From NCBI RefSeq assembly GCF_004570325.1, contig NZ_SPQO01000022.1:1-64000 (forward strand): a DNA stretch of 64,000 nucleotides, in the 5' to 3' direction. Positions within the stretch are counted from its first letter, which is position 1. Every line of letters begins with the position of its first letter. The notes beneath the pieces were generated by a model, which saw nothing but the letters and a program-made list of their open reading frames with translations, did not search any database and was not told where the DNA came from. Shown here piece after piece: positions 36,321 to 45,107 of this stretch. Position numbers and translations under genes: made by a program. The stretch is from Mycobacterium sp. PS03-16 (GTDB lineage Bacteria > Actinomycetota > Actinomycetes > Mycobacteriales > Mycobacteriaceae).

Positions 36321-36686
36321 ATGAAGTTGGTGGCTGCACTCGCCCTGGCCGGTGGCGCGCTCGCGGCTCCGCTGCTCATCGCCGCCCCGGCCGCGGCGGA
36401 CCGGTGTGACGACGCGGGGTGTGTGCCCTACGTCGACCGCAACATCAATCCCGCCGATGCCTGTGTGCCCGGCGGCAGCCGGTACCTGTTCGGCATGGAC
36501 GCCTCGGGCAACAACTACCTGTGCACCACGCAGAGCCGGTGGGTCAGCCAGCCGCCGCTGGTCGGTGTGCGTACCAACAGTGCGCCGTGTGACGGCAGCC
36601 CCGGCGTCGCGCAGTCACCGGACGGTCTGGTGCTGGTGTGCAAGAACGGTGGCTGGCGGCCGGACTTCACGGCCTTCTACTACTGA
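36321..36686 (+). CDS. Small exported cysteine-rich protein
   Basis: The 121-residue protein starts with a clear Sec signal (MKLVAALALAGGALAAP, cleavage near AAA-D, residue 27) and has six cysteines in the mature part, enough for three disulfides. I do not recognise a family. An in-frame GTG six bases earlier is an alternative start. It is convergent with the DUF2237 gene. Confidence 0.72.
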   Translation: MKLVAALALAGGALAAPLLIAAPAAADRCDDAGCVPYVDRNINPADACVPGGSRYLFGMDASGNNYLCTTQSRWVSQPPLVGVRTNSAPCDGSPGVAQSPDGLVLVCKNGGWRPDFTAFYY

Positions 36687-36690
36687 GCCG

Positions 36691-37077
36691 CTACAGGCCG
36701 GCCAGGTCGTCGGGGACGTCGACCGCGTACCGGTGCAGGACGTCGAGCGGCACCACGTCGAGAGTGCGCTCATGGGTCGCGGCCAGCACCACGGGCGCGG
36801 CGTAGCCGTCGCGGTGCGCGCGCAGCCAGTTCGCCGCCGTCACACACCAGCGGTCGCCCGGCGCCAGCCCGGGGAACCGGTACTCCGGGCGCGGCGTGGA
36901 CAGGTCGTTGCCGATGGAGCGCTGATGGTCGAGGAACTCCGCGGTCATCACCGCGCAGATGGTGTGGGCGCCCAGATCCTCCGGGCCGGTGGAACAGCAG
37001 CCGTCGCGGTAGAAGCCGGTCAGTGGGTCGGTGCCGCACTCCTGCAGGGGGCCACCGAGGACGTTGCGATCAGGCAC
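36691..37077 (-). CDS. DUF2237 family protein
   Basis: The 128-residue protein matches DUF2237: NVLGGPLQECGTDPLTGFYRDGCCSTGPED near the N-terminus (residues 5-34, shown here in pieces: NVLGGPLQEC, GFYRDGCC), then CAVMTAEFL and PGDRWCVTA. Conserved cysteines suggest metal or disulfide chemistry, but the role is unknown. GTG at 37077 gives the family length; an ATG at 37152 would add 25 residues with no family match. Neither start has an ideal ribosome site. Confidence 0.78.
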   Translation of the reverse strand: MPDRNVLGGPLQECGTDPLTGFYRDGCCSTGPEDLGAHTICAVMTAEFLDHQRSIGNDLSTPRPEYRFPGLAPGDRWCVTAANWLRAHRDGYAAPVVLAATHERTLDVVPLDVLHRYAVDVPDDLAGL

Positions 37078-37249
37078 TCCGCCAGTATCGCGCCAGCCGG
37101 GCTCCGAGCCGGGTACATCGCTCGGGCGTTGCTCCCGCGAGATCGACACCATGGTGGTGGATTGCGAGGTTCGCAAGGCGAACGACAGCCGTGGTGTCGA
37201 TCTCGCCGTAGGACCGTTGCAGCGAAGGGTCCGGAAAGAGTCCGCACGC

Positions 37250-37288
37250 AAAAAACCGCCCTTATCTGCATAGACAGGCGGGCGGTTT
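37250..37288 (-). terminator. Rho-independent terminator of the tRNA-Ser(CGA) gene
   Basis: On the minus strand, AAACCGCCC (plus 37280-37288) pairs with GGGCGGTTT (plus 37253-37261) and the stem runs into a T-tract (plus A-run 37250-37255). It lies one or two bases beyond the tRNA 3' end. It is the only textbook stem-plus-T-tract terminator I saw in the window. Confidence 0.9.
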
Positions 37289-37289
37289 A

Positions 37290-37380
37290 TGGCGGTGGCG
37301 GAGGGATTTGAACCCTCGGACGGGGGTTACCCGTCACACGCTTTCGAGGCGTGCTCCTTAGGCCGCTCGGACACGCCACC
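37290..37380 (-). tRNA. tRNA-Ser(CGA)
   Basis: Minus-strand type II tRNA with acceptor GGTGGCG/CGCCACC, anticodon stem CACGC/GCGTG around CTCGAAA (anticodon CGA), a long variable arm and an encoded CCA (37290-37292). It reads codon UCG. Confidence 0.96.
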
Positions 37381-37413
37381 GTGTGGCAGCTTACCGAACC
37401 GGCGGCGCAGCCC

Positions 37414-37872
37414 CTAATCGCGCCGGTGGCCCGCGAAGAAGCCTTCGAGCAGCGCCGCGCACTCGGCCGCCAGCACCCCGCCGCGGACCTCGGGGCGGTG
37501 GTTGAGCCTGCGGTCGCGCACCACATCCCACAGCGATCCGACGGCCCCGGTCTTCGGTTCCCACGCCCCGAACACCAGCCGGCTCACCCGCGCGAGCACC
37601 AGCGCCCCGGCGCACATCGTGCACGGCTCCACCGTCACCGCCAGCGTCGTGCCCTCCAGCCGCCACCCGTCGTGCACCACCGCGGTGGCCGCCCGCAGCG
37701 CCAGCACCTCGGCGTGCGCGGTCGGATCGCCCAGCGCCTCGCGGGCATTGGCGGCGCGGGCCAGCTCGGTGCCGTCGGCGGCGAACACCACCGCGCCGAT
37801 CGGCACGTCGGCCGGCCCGGCCAGCGCGGCGGCGTCGAGTGCGGCGCGGATCAGCTGCTCGTCGGAGGTCAC
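37414..37872 (-). CDS. tadA: tRNA(adenine34) deaminase
   Basis: The 152-residue zinc deaminase has HAE (H53-E55) and PCTMC (C84, C87), the metal and catalytic residues of TadA, which makes inosine at the wobble base of tRNA-Arg(ACG). That tRNA is itself encoded at 55291-55363. GTG at 37872 overlaps the upstream gene's TGA. Corresponds in position to Rv3752c. Confidence 0.92.
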   Translation of the reverse strand: MTSDEQLIRAALDAAALAGPADVPIGAVVFAADGTELARAANAREALGDPTAHAEVLALRAATAVVHDGWRLEGTTLAVTVEPCTMCAGALVLARVSRLVFGAWEPKTGAVGSLWDVVRDRRLNHRPEVRGGVLAAECAALLEGFFAGHRRD

Positions 37873-38378
37873 CGATTGAGACGGTCGAGCACCGCGGAGA
37901 GTTCGTCGGCGAACCCCATCTCGCGGGCGATGCGGCCGAGCTGTTCGTCGGCGTACAGATCCGTCTCGTCGAGGATCACGCTGAGCACGGCTTCGGGCAG
38001 CCCGATGTCGGAGAGCAGGCCGAGGTCGCCCTCCTCGAACGGATCGACGTCGTCGAGGTCGTCGGGTTCGATGTCGGCGTCGAGCTGTTCGAGCACCTCG
38101 GCGGCGATGTCGTAGTCGAGTGCGGCGGTGGCGTCCGAGAGCAGCAGCCGGGTTCCCGACGGCGCGGGCCGGATGATCACGAAGAATTCGTCGTCGATGT
38201 CGAGCAGCCCGAACACGGCTCCGGCGCTGCGGATCTCACACAGCTCCTTCTGCGCGACGGCCAGGCTGTCGAGCGCGGCCCGGCGCATCGGCGCGCACCG
38301 CCACCGGCCCTCCTCGCGGACCACGGCCACGCCGAACCCGTCGGGCGTGTCCTGCGCCGGCGCGCTCTGTGCTCCCAT
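37869..38378 (-). CDS. tRNA adenosine deaminase-associated protein
   Basis: The 169-residue acidic protein matches the family annotated as tRNA adenosine deaminase-associated (Rv3753c-like). It contains GFGVAVVREEGRW and LLDIDDEFFVIIRP and a strongly acidic middle (DADIEPDDLDDVD). It overlaps tadA by four bases (GTGA), implying co-translation. The biochemical role is unknown. ATG at 38378 is used; the start lies 81 bases from divergent tyrA. Confidence 0.8.
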   Translation of the reverse strand: MGAQSAPAQDTPDGFGVAVVREEGRWRCAPMRRAALDSLAVAQKELCEIRSAGAVFGLLDIDDEFFVIIRPAPSGTRLLLSDATAALDYDIAAEVLEQLDADIEPDDLDDVDPFEEGDLGLLSDIGLPEAVLSVILDETDLYADEQLGRIAREMGFADELSAVLDRLNR

Positions 38379-38459
38379 GCCGCAGTACGGTAGTCCTCCA
38401 CCAGCGGCTTTGACCAGGTGTGCCGATCCGGCCCGGCCGGGGTGTGCCAACCTGGAACG

Positions 38460-39419
38460 GTGACGAAGCCTCCGGTGTGCGTGCTGGGTCTGGGCCTCAT
38501 CGGCGGGTCGGTGATGCGTGCGCTCGCCCCGACCGGACGTGAGGTGTTCGGCTACAACCGGTCGGTCGAGGGAGCGGCGGCGGCCCGGTTCGACGGGTTC
38601 GACGCGAGCGAACACCTCGACCAGGTGCTGCGCCGGGCCGCGGCCGCCGAGGCGCTGATCGTGCTGGCGGTCCCGATGCCCGCCCTGGGGTTGCTGCTCG
38701 GCCACATCCGCGACACCGCGCCGCACTGCGCGCTGACCGACGTGACCAGTGTCAAAGGTGCTGTGCTGCAGGAGGTCGAGGCGTTCGGCCTGCGGGACCG
38801 GTTCGTCGGTGGGCATCCCATGGCCGGAACCGCACACTCCGGCTGGGCGGCCGGCGATGCCCGCCTGTTCACCGGCGCCCCCTGGGTCATCAGCGTCGAC
38901 GACGGCGTCGACCCGCAGGTGTGGGCACAGGTGATGGATCTGGCGCTGGACTGCCACGCCGTGGTCGTGCCCGCCCGCTCCGACGAACACGACGCCGCCG
39001 CGGCCACCATCTCGCACCTGCCGCACCTGCTGGCCGAGGCGCTGGCCGCCACCGCGGGCGAGGTGCCGCTGGCGTTCGCGCTCGCCGCCGGCTCGTTCCG
39101 GGACGGCACCCGGGTGGCCGCCAGCGCGCCCGACCTGGTGCGCGCGATGTGCGAGGCCAATTCCACGCAGCTCTTACCCGCGCTGGACCACGCGCTGGCG
39201 CTGCTCGCCACCGCCCGCGACGCGCTCGCCCGGCACGGATCGGTGGCCGACCTGGTCGAGCAGGGGCACGCCGCGCGGATCCGCTACGACAGCTTCAGCC
39301 GCCCGCAGATCATCACCACGGTGATCGGCGCCGACAACTGGCGTGAGGAACTGGCCGCCGCCGGCCGCGCCGGCGGGGTGATCAGAACCGCTCTGCCAGT
39401 CCGGGGTAGTCGAGGATGA
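38460..39419 (+). CDS. tyrA: Prephenate dehydrogenase
   Basis: The 319-residue enzyme oxidises prephenate to 4-hydroxyphenylpyruvate in tyrosine synthesis. The NAD(P) loop is LGLGLIGGS (residues 9-17); GGHPMAGTAHSG is the substrate-binding block. GTG at 38460 puts the Rossmann loop at the N-terminus. Position beside the tadA pair and the Rv3755c-like gene matches Rv3754. Its last 38 bases overlap the convergent neighbour's 3' end. Confidence 0.93.
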   Translation: MTKPPVCVLGLGLIGGSVMRALAPTGREVFGYNRSVEGAAAARFDGFDASEHLDQVLRRAAAAEALIVLAVPMPALGLLLGHIRDTAPHCALTDVTSVKGAVLQEVEAFGLRDRFVGGHPMAGTAHSGWAAGDARLFTGAPWVISVDDGVDPQVWAQVMDLALDCHAVVVPARSDEHDAAAATISHLPHLLAEALAATAGEVPLAFALAAGSFRDGTRVAASAPDLVRAMCEANSTQLLPALDHALALLATARDALARHGSVADLVEQGHAARIRYDSFSRPQIITTVIGADNWREELAAAGRAGGVIRTALPVRGSRG

Positions 39420-39981
39420 AGCCGTTGGGGTCCACCGACAGCGTGGTGTCGGCGACCGGGGACTCCAGCTTGATGCCGTCCGGCGCGCTGCTGTAGGTGA
39501 CGGTGGCCTGCTCGACGGAGAAGTCGGGGATGCGCACGTAGACCACCGGCAGCGTGACCGTATCGCTGCGCTCGTGGATGCCGGTGCGCCGGATCGGCAG
39601 CGCGTTGAAGAACGGGCTGAGCACCACGTCGACGTCGAGGGCCCCCTCGAACGACGACCGCGTGATCTGGTTCTGGTGGTCCTGCACCAGCCACATGTTC
39701 TCTTCGTCGCGGGCGATCGAATACTGGCGTTCCCGCTCGGCCAGCGTGACCGTCAACGACAGCCGCTTGGTGCCGCCGCTCTCGTCGGTCACCAGGTCAT
39801 ACGACGCGGAGAACGCCGGATGGGCATCGGTGGCCGCGGCGACGATCCGGCCGTAGGCCTTGATCCGCCGGCCCGCCACCTGGACCCGCGCCGATTCCAT
39901 CTGCGCACAGTCGTGCGCACGCCAGGTCAACACCGTCGGCCAGGTGGTTGCATTCGCATCAGAGCGGCCTGCTTCACTCAC
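39382..39981 (-). CDS. Putative glycolipid-binding protein (Rv3755c-like)
   Basis: The 199-residue protein belongs to the putative glycolipid-binding family of which Rv3755c-like proteins are members (TWRAHDCAQMESARV near the N-terminus; YSIARDEENMW; VDPNGFILDYPGLAERF at the end). No signal peptide or membrane helix is visible. GTG at 39981 overlaps the proZ stop (GTGA), so it is the last gene of the proXVWZ operon and may assist handling of its substrate. The 3' end overlaps tyrA. Confidence 0.78.
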   Translation of the reverse strand: MSEAGRSDANATTWPTVLTWRAHDCAQMESARVQVAGRRIKAYGRIVAAATDAHPAFSASYDLVTDESGGTKRLSLTVTLAERERQYSIARDEENMWLVQDHQNQITRSSFEGALDVDVVLSPFFNALPIRRTGIHERSDTVTLPVVYVRIPDFSVEQATVTYSSAPDGIKLESPVADTTLSVDPNGFILDYPGLAERF

Positions 39982-40772
39982 GTCTCTACCGTATGCGACG
40001 AGCGCGTCCGTTCGTAGTCCGCTCCCGAAGTCCGCGCGGATATGCCCCGCCCACCCGACTCCAGGGCCACCTCGTCGGACAGGAACGGCTGGGGCATCCG
40101 GCCGCTCAGCCGGAACCGGCCGGTCCCGGGCACCGACGCCCACACCGCCAGCGCCAGCAGGCCGTCGAGGATCAGCGCGAGCGCCGTCACCATCAGCGCC
40201 CCCACCAGCGCGAGGTAGAACTCGCGGACCTTGATCCCGTCGATCAGGTACCGGCCCAGCCCGCCGAGGCTGGCGTAGGCGGCGACGGTCGCGGTGGCCA
40301 CGATCTGCAGGGTGGCGGTCCGCAGCCCGCCCAGGATCAGCGGCGCGGCGTTGGGCACCTCGACGCGCAGCAGCACCCGCAGCTCGGTCATGCCCATCGA
40401 CCGGGCGGCGTCGACGACGGTCGGGTCGACGTTCGCGATGCCGGAGTAGGTGCCGGCCAGCAGCGGTGGGATGCCCAGCAGCATCAGCGCCACGGTCGGC
40501 GGGATCAGGCCCAGACCCCACAGCAGCACACCCAGGAGCAGGATGCCCAGCGTCGGCAGCGCGCGCAGCGCGTTCACCCCCGTGACGACCAGGAAGGTGC
40601 CCTTGCGCGTGTGGCCGATCACCATCCCGAGCGGAACGGCGATCAGCGCCGAGAACACCACCGCGATCGCCGTGTACTCGAGGTGTTCGACGATGCGGGC
40701 GGTCAGGCCGGCCGGGCCGGACCAGTTGGCGGCGGTGAAGATGTAGGACAGCGCATCGGAGAGGAAGTTCAC
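39978..40772 (-). CDS. proZ: Osmoprotectant ABC transporter permease ProZ
   Basis: The 264-residue inner-membrane permease has about five to six helices and the EAA-type loop DPTVVDAARSMGMTELRVLLRVEVP. GTG at 40772 overlaps proW. A hydrophilic C-terminal tail of about 45 residues is unusual. With ProW, ProV and ProX it should import glycine betaine, choline or related solutes; the M. tuberculosis binding protein ProX has also been reported to bind polyphenols. Confidence 0.92.
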   Translation of the reverse strand: MNFLSDALSYIFTAANWSGPAGLTARIVEHLEYTAIAVVFSALIAVPLGMVIGHTRKGTFLVVTGVNALRALPTLGILLLGVLLWGLGLIPPTVALMLLGIPPLLAGTYSGIANVDPTVVDAARSMGMTELRVLLRVEVPNAAPLILGGLRTATLQIVATATVAAYASLGGLGRYLIDGIKVREFYLALVGALMVTALALILDGLLALAVWASVPGTGRFRLSGRMPQPFLSDEVALESGGRGISARTSGADYERTRSSHTVET

Positions 40773-41443
40773 GCGGCCGCCCCCGCCTTCTGCCGGGGCG
40801 CGCCGGCGCCCGACGCTCCGATCCACGGCGTCAGGGCCCGGCCGATCAGCATGATGATCGTGTCGATCACGACCGCCAGCACGAAGATCGCGATGATGCC
40901 GGCGACGATCTGATCGCTCTTGTTGGCCTGGTACCCCTCGGTGAACCAGGTGCCCAGCCCGCCGATGCCGATCACCGAACCGACCGACACCATCGAGATG
41001 TTGGTCACCGCCACCACGCGCAGGCTGGCGATCAGCACCGGAACCGCCAGCGGCAGTTCCACTTTCAGCATCCGCATCAGCGGTGTGTAGCCGACGGCGG
41101 TGGCGGCGTCGAGCACCGCGGGCGACACCGCGTCCAGCGCCTCGGGTACCGCACGGACGAGCAGCGCCACGGTGTAGAGGGTGAGCGCGACGATGACGTT
41201 CGCCTCGTCGAGGATGCGGGTCGGGATGACCAGCGGCAGCACGACGAACAGTGCCAGCGACGGGATCGTGAAGACGATGCTCGCGGTGATCGTGGTGAGC
41301 CGCCGCAGGGCGGTGGTCCGCTGCACCAGCGCGCCGACGGGTACCGCGATCAGCAGGCCGAGCACGATCGGGATCAGCGACAGCCGCAGGTGGATGACCG
41401 TCAGCGTCCAGAGGTCGTCGAGGTGGGTCAGCAGGTACTGCAC
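40769..41443 (-). CDS. proW: Osmoprotectant ABC transporter permease ProW
   Basis: The 224-residue permease has five hydrophobic segments and the coupling loop DAATAVGYTPLMRMLKVELP. It pairs with ProZ as the heterodimeric channel. GTG at 41443 lies four bases after the proV stop, and its own end overlaps proZ by four bases, so expression is coupled. Confidence 0.93.
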   Translation of the reverse strand: MQYLLTHLDDLWTLTVIHLRLSLIPIVLGLLIAVPVGALVQRTTALRRLTTITASIVFTIPSLALFVVLPLVIPTRILDEANVIVALTLYTVALLVRAVPEALDAVSPAVLDAATAVGYTPLMRMLKVELPLAVPVLIASLRVVAVTNISMVSVGSVIGIGGLGTWFTEGYQANKSDQIVAGIIAIFVLAVVIDTIIMLIGRALTPWIGASGAGAPRQKAGAAA

Positions 41444-41447
41444 GCGC

Positions 41448-42557
41448 TCACCCGATCCCGGCGCCGCGCCGCTGACTGTCCAGCGCGGCGAGCACGTCGT
41501 CGGCCCGCACCCCGCCGATCACCTGCCCGGCCTCGTCGACGGCCACGCCCAGCCCCGACGGCGACGACAGCGCGGCATCGAGCGCCAGCCGCAGCGTCCC
41601 GTCCGGGCGGAACAGCGAACCGCCCGCGGTGGTGCTGTCGTACAGCGAGCTGCCGCCGCGGTGCAGGTCGACTCCGGCGGCGTCGATCCAGGCGTACGGC
41701 GTGCCGTCCGGCCGGGTGACCAGCACCCAGTCGCCGGCGGCCAGCCGCAGCCCGTCGATCTCGGGTTCGCCGACGTGGCGTACGTCGTGCAGCGGCAGCC
41801 CGGTGGCATGGCGGAACTGCAGCCCGCGGTAGCCGCGGTCGGCGCCGACGAAGCCGGCGACCGCGTCGTTGGCCGGGTTGGACAGCAGCCGGGCGGGCGC
41901 GTCGTACTGCAGCAGCACGCCACCGCGGCCGAATACCGCCACCTTGTCGCCGAGCTTGATCGCCTCGTCGATGTCGTGGGTGACGAACACGATGGTCTTG
42001 CGCAGGTCGCTCTGCAGCCGCACGATCTCGCTCTGCAGCTCCTCGCGGACCACCGGGTCGACGGCGCTGAATGGTTCGTCCATCAACAGGATCGGCGGAT
42101 CGGCGGCCAGCGCGCGGGCCACGCCGACGCGCTGCTGCTGACCGCCGGACAGTTGGGCGGGATACCGGTCGGCCAGCTTCGGATCGAGCCCGACGCGCTC
42201 CATCACGCCCAGCGCGGCCTTGCGGGCGCTGCGCCGGGACTCACCGCGCAGCACCGGCACGGTGGCGACGTTGTCGACGACGCGCAGGTGCGGCATCAGC
42301 CCCGCGCTCTGGATTACGTAGCCGATGCCGAGCCGCAGCTTGACCGGGTCGACCGTGGTGACGTCGTCGCCGTCCACGGTGAGCGTGCCCGATGTCGGCT
42401 CGATCATCCGGTTGATCATCCGCATCGAGGTGGTCTTACCGCAGCCGGACGGGCCGACGAACACGGTGAGCGTGCCCTCGGGCACGTCGAGCGACAGGTC
42501 GTCGACCGCGACGGTGCCGTCCGGGTAGCGCTTGGTGACGCTGGAGAACGTGATCAT
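41448..42557 (-). CDS. proV: Osmoprotectant ABC transporter ATPase ProV
   Basis: The 369-residue ATPase has Walker A GPSGCGKT (35-42), signature LSGGQQQR, Walker B ILLMDEPFSAVD and a switch His (VTHDI). About 120 C-terminal residues follow with weak CBS-like character, a region that senses ionic strength in other OpuA-type transporters. Orthologous in place to Rv3758c. Confidence 0.93.
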   Translation of the reverse strand: MITFSSVTKRYPDGTVAVDDLSLDVPEGTLTVFVGPSGCGKTTSMRMINRMIEPTSGTLTVDGDDVTTVDPVKLRLGIGYVIQSAGLMPHLRVVDNVATVPVLRGESRRSARKAALGVMERVGLDPKLADRYPAQLSGGQQQRVGVARALAADPPILLMDEPFSAVDPVVREELQSEIVRLQSDLRKTIVFVTHDIDEAIKLGDKVAVFGRGGVLLQYDAPARLLSNPANDAVAGFVGADRGYRGLQFRHATGLPLHDVRHVGEPEIDGLRLAAGDWVLVTRPDGTPYAWIDAAGVDLHRGGSSLYDSTTAGGSLFRPDGTLRLALDAALSSPSGLGVAVDEAGQVIGGVRADDVLAALDSQRRGAGIG

Positions 42558-42567
42558 GTCGGGGCGC

Positions 42568-43530
42568 CTACTTTCCGACCGGCTGGTCGAAACCGTTGTC
42601 GGCGATCCACGTCCGGGCGGCCTCGTCGGGATCGACGCCCTGATTGCCCTCGACGGCCGAGTTCAGTTCGATCAACCCCTCGGTGGTGAGCTTCGCGCTG
42701 ACGGCGTCGAGCACGGTCTTGAGTTCATCGGACTTCTTCTGCGACGCGACCAGCGGCACCACATTCGCCGCCAGGAAGTTGTTCTTCGGATCCTCCAGGA
42801 CGACGAGGTTGTTCTGCTCGATCGCCGGGGACGTGCTGAAGATGTTCGCCGCGGTGACCGTGCCGTCGGTCAGCGCCCGCACCGTCGCCGGGCCGCCGCC
42901 GTCGCTGATCGCGATGAAGTTCGACGGCGCGACGTCCAACCCGTACTTCGCTTTGAGGCCGGGCAGCCCCTCGGTGCGGTTGAGGAACTCCGACGGGCCG
43001 CCGAACTTCACCTCCGCCGAGTGGGTGGCCAGGTCGGCGATGGTCTTGAGGTTCCACCGCTGTGCGGTCTCGGCGCTGACGGCGACGGTGTCCTTGTCCT
43101 CGGCCGGCGACGGATACAGGATCGACAGATCCCCGGGCAGCGCCCGCAGCAGGCCGAGGACCACCGCGTCGGGGGTGGTGACCTCGGTGTCCTTGTCGAA
43201 GTACTGCAACAGGTTTCCGGTGTACTCGGGGATCAGGTCGATCGAGTGGTCCTGCACGGCGGGGATGTACGTCTCGCGGCTGCCGATCCCGAACTGCCTG
43301 CTGATCTGGAATTCGTTGGCCTCCAGCGCCTGGGCGTAGATCTCGGCGATGATCTTCGATTCGGTGAAGTCGGCCGAGCCGACGATGATCGATTTCAGGT
43401 CACCGGAGATCTCACCCCCGCCGAGTGGATTGGAGCTGCCGCAGCCGGCCAGCGCGAGCGCGCACACCGCCATCGCAGCGGCCCATCGGGTGGCGAAGCG
43501 GGCGAGACCCCGCTTCCGCGTGGTCGCCAT
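42568..43530 (-). CDS. proX: Osmoprotectant-binding lipoprotein ProX
   Basis: The 320-residue lipoprotein has the lipobox LALAGC (Cys30) after a basic start. The OpuAC-type binding domain includes VGSADFTESKIIAEIYAQAL and LIPEYTGNLLQYF. It delivers the solute to ProW-ProZ. ATG at 43530 follows an AGGATTCCC region. First gene of the proXVWZ operon, as in Rv3759c-Rv3756c. Confidence 0.94.
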   Translation of the reverse strand: MATTRKRGLARFATRWAAAMAVCALALAGCGSSNPLGGGEISGDLKSIIVGSADFTESKIIAEIYAQALEANEFQISRQFGIGSRETYIPAVQDHSIDLIPEYTGNLLQYFDKDTEVTTPDAVVLGLLRALPGDLSILYPSPAEDKDTVAVSAETAQRWNLKTIADLATHSAEVKFGGPSEFLNRTEGLPGLKAKYGLDVAPSNFIAISDGGGPATVRALTDGTVTAANIFSTSPAIEQNNLVVLEDPKNNFLAANVVPLVASQKKSDELKTVLDAVSAKLTTEGLIELNSAVEGNQGVDPDEAARTWIADNGFDQPVGK

Positions 43531-43639
43531 TCGGGAATCCTCTCGGCGTAGTGGTCCTTGCGGAGAGTAGCGGCAGCACCGGCGCGGTGCCGCGTTACCG
43601 GGGGTTTCGTCACCTCGCGGAAAGGGCAATGATGAAGCC

Positions 43640-44032
43640 ATGAGCACCGATCCGTACGGGACGTCAGCGAGCGATCAGGGGCCGCTGGACCCGCCCAACC
43701 CCGGGCCGCCGGTGCCCGGAGACTACGAGGTCGCGGACCGCTCCCCCAACCCGCCGCCGCCCGCCAAGGAAGTCAAGTTCACCCGCGCCGGGGCGCTGTG
43801 GACATCGGTGATCGCCGGCTTCCTGATCCTGATCATCCTGCTGGTGTTCATCGCGCAGAACACCGAGTCGGCGCAGTTCGCGTTCCTCGGCTGGCAGTGG
43901 AGCCTGCCGCTGGGCGTGGCGATCCTTCTCGCCGCGGTGTGTGGCGGCCTGATCGCGGTGCTGGCCGGCGCCGCGCGGATCTTCCAGCTGCGCCGCGCGG
44001 CGAAGAAGAACTACAAGGCCGCGCTGCGCTGA
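43640..44032 (+). CDS. LapA-domain membrane protein (Rv3760-like)
   Basis: The 130-residue protein has a Pro-rich N-terminal cytoplasmic part, two hydrophobic helices (SVIAGFLILIILLVFIAQNT and LGVAILLAAVCGGLIAVLAG) and a basic end. It matches the lipopolysaccharide-assembly LapA-type domain (DUF1049) that is widespread in actinobacteria with unknown function. It lies divergent from proX as in M. tuberculosis. Confidence 0.82.
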   Translation: MSTDPYGTSASDQGPLDPPNPGPPVPGDYEVADRSPNPPPPAKEVKFTRAGALWTSVIAGFLILIILLVFIAQNTESAQFAFLGWQWSLPLGVAILLAAVCGGLIAVLAGAARIFQLRRAAKKNYKAALR

Positions 44033-44049
44033 GCCCGCGCTGACACGGC

Positions 44050-45066
44050 TCAGTCCAGCGCCTCGAGGCCCGCGGCGATCAGCGGCGCCACGGCGTCGTC
44101 GACCGGATCGGTGGTGCCGCCCATCCTGGCGCGGAACGCGATGCCGGCGGCGATGATCGCCAGCTTGAAGTAGGCCAGCGCCATGTAGAAGTCCCAGTGC
44201 GCCAGCGGCTGCCCGGACGCCACCGAGTAGCGGTGCGCCATCTCGTCGCCGGTCGGCAGCAGCTCTGAGGTCCACGCCGCGTCGCTGTGCACGAGGTTGA
44301 ACATCGGGTGGCGGTACACGCACATCAGCGCCGCGTCGCTGAGTGGATCGCCTAGCGTCGACATCTCCCAGTCCAGCACCGCGCGCACCGTGGTGGCGTC
44401 GGTCGCATCGAGGATCGTGTTGTCGATGCGGTAGTCGCCGTGCACGATCGACGCGCGGCTCTCCTGCGGCACCCGCTCGCCGAGGGCGGCGTGCAGGCGG
44501 CGGACGTCGCCGTCGCGGGTGTCGTCGTCGTGGCGGACGTGGTCCCACTGCGAGCCCCAGCGGCGGACCTGGCGTTCGAGGTAGCCGGCCGGCTTGCCGA
44601 AGTCGCCCAGCCCGACGGCGCCGGGGTCGACGGCGTGCAGTTGCGCCAGCACCGTGATCAGCGCGTCCACGCAGCCGTCGAGGGTGGCGGGGTCGCCGAG
44701 GCCTTCCAGTTCGTCGGCGCGGCGGATCACCCGGCCCTCGACGTGTTCGACCATCTGGAACGGCGCTCCGAGCACGCTGTCGTCGTTGCGCATGGTGACC
44801 GCGCGGGCCACCGGGACGGCGGTGCCGGCCAGCGCCGCCACCACCCGGTACTCGCGGGCCATGTCGTGCGCCGACGGGGTGAGGCCGTGCAGCGGCGGGC
44901 GGCGCAGCACCCATTTCGAGGCGTCGTCGAAGACCAGGAACGTCAGGTTGGAGCGCCCGCCCGCGATCAGTTCCGCGCGCAGCTCACCGCTGCGGGCGAT
45001 GCCTTCCGCCGTCAGATGGCGGTCCAGCGCGTCGAGGTCGAGCCCGTCGAGGGAGGAGGACATCAT
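44050..45066 (-). CDS. Phosphotransferase-fold protein (FadE36/Rv3761c family)
   Basis: The 338-residue protein has the aminoglycoside-phosphotransferase kinase fold: GGRSNLTFLV near residue 36, the catalytic loop HGDYRIDN and the metal motif DWE. It resembles the N-terminal kinase domain of ACAD10/11, which acts on hydroxyacyl substrates. The M. tuberculosis gene in this position is named fadE36 and called an acyl-CoA dehydrogenase, but no dehydrogenase fold is visible here. Two ATG codons in tandem start the frame. Confidence 0.83.
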   Translation of the reverse strand: MMSSSLDGLDLDALDRHLTAEGIARSGELRAELIAGGRSNLTFLVFDDASKWVLRRPPLHGLTPSAHDMAREYRVVAALAGTAVPVARAVTMRNDDSVLGAPFQMVEHVEGRVIRRADELEGLGDPATLDGCVDALITVLAQLHAVDPGAVGLGDFGKPAGYLERQVRRWGSQWDHVRHDDDTRDGDVRRLHAALGERVPQESRASIVHGDYRIDNTILDATDATTVRAVLDWEMSTLGDPLSDAALMCVYRHPMFNLVHSDAAWTSELLPTGDEMAHRYSVASGQPLAHWDFYMALAYFKLAIIAAGIAFRARMGGTTDPVDDAVAPLIAAGLEALD

Positions 45067-45107
45067 GCGATGTGTCTACCACCCGGTTGGCCGGGCCGGT
45101 GCGGGTG

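Noticed and set aside
39382..40521. A 379-codon frame that joins the Rv3755c-like gene to sequence inside proZ
   Set aside because: The N-terminal part is out of frame with proZ and Arg-rich; the GTG at 39981 gives a family-length protein.
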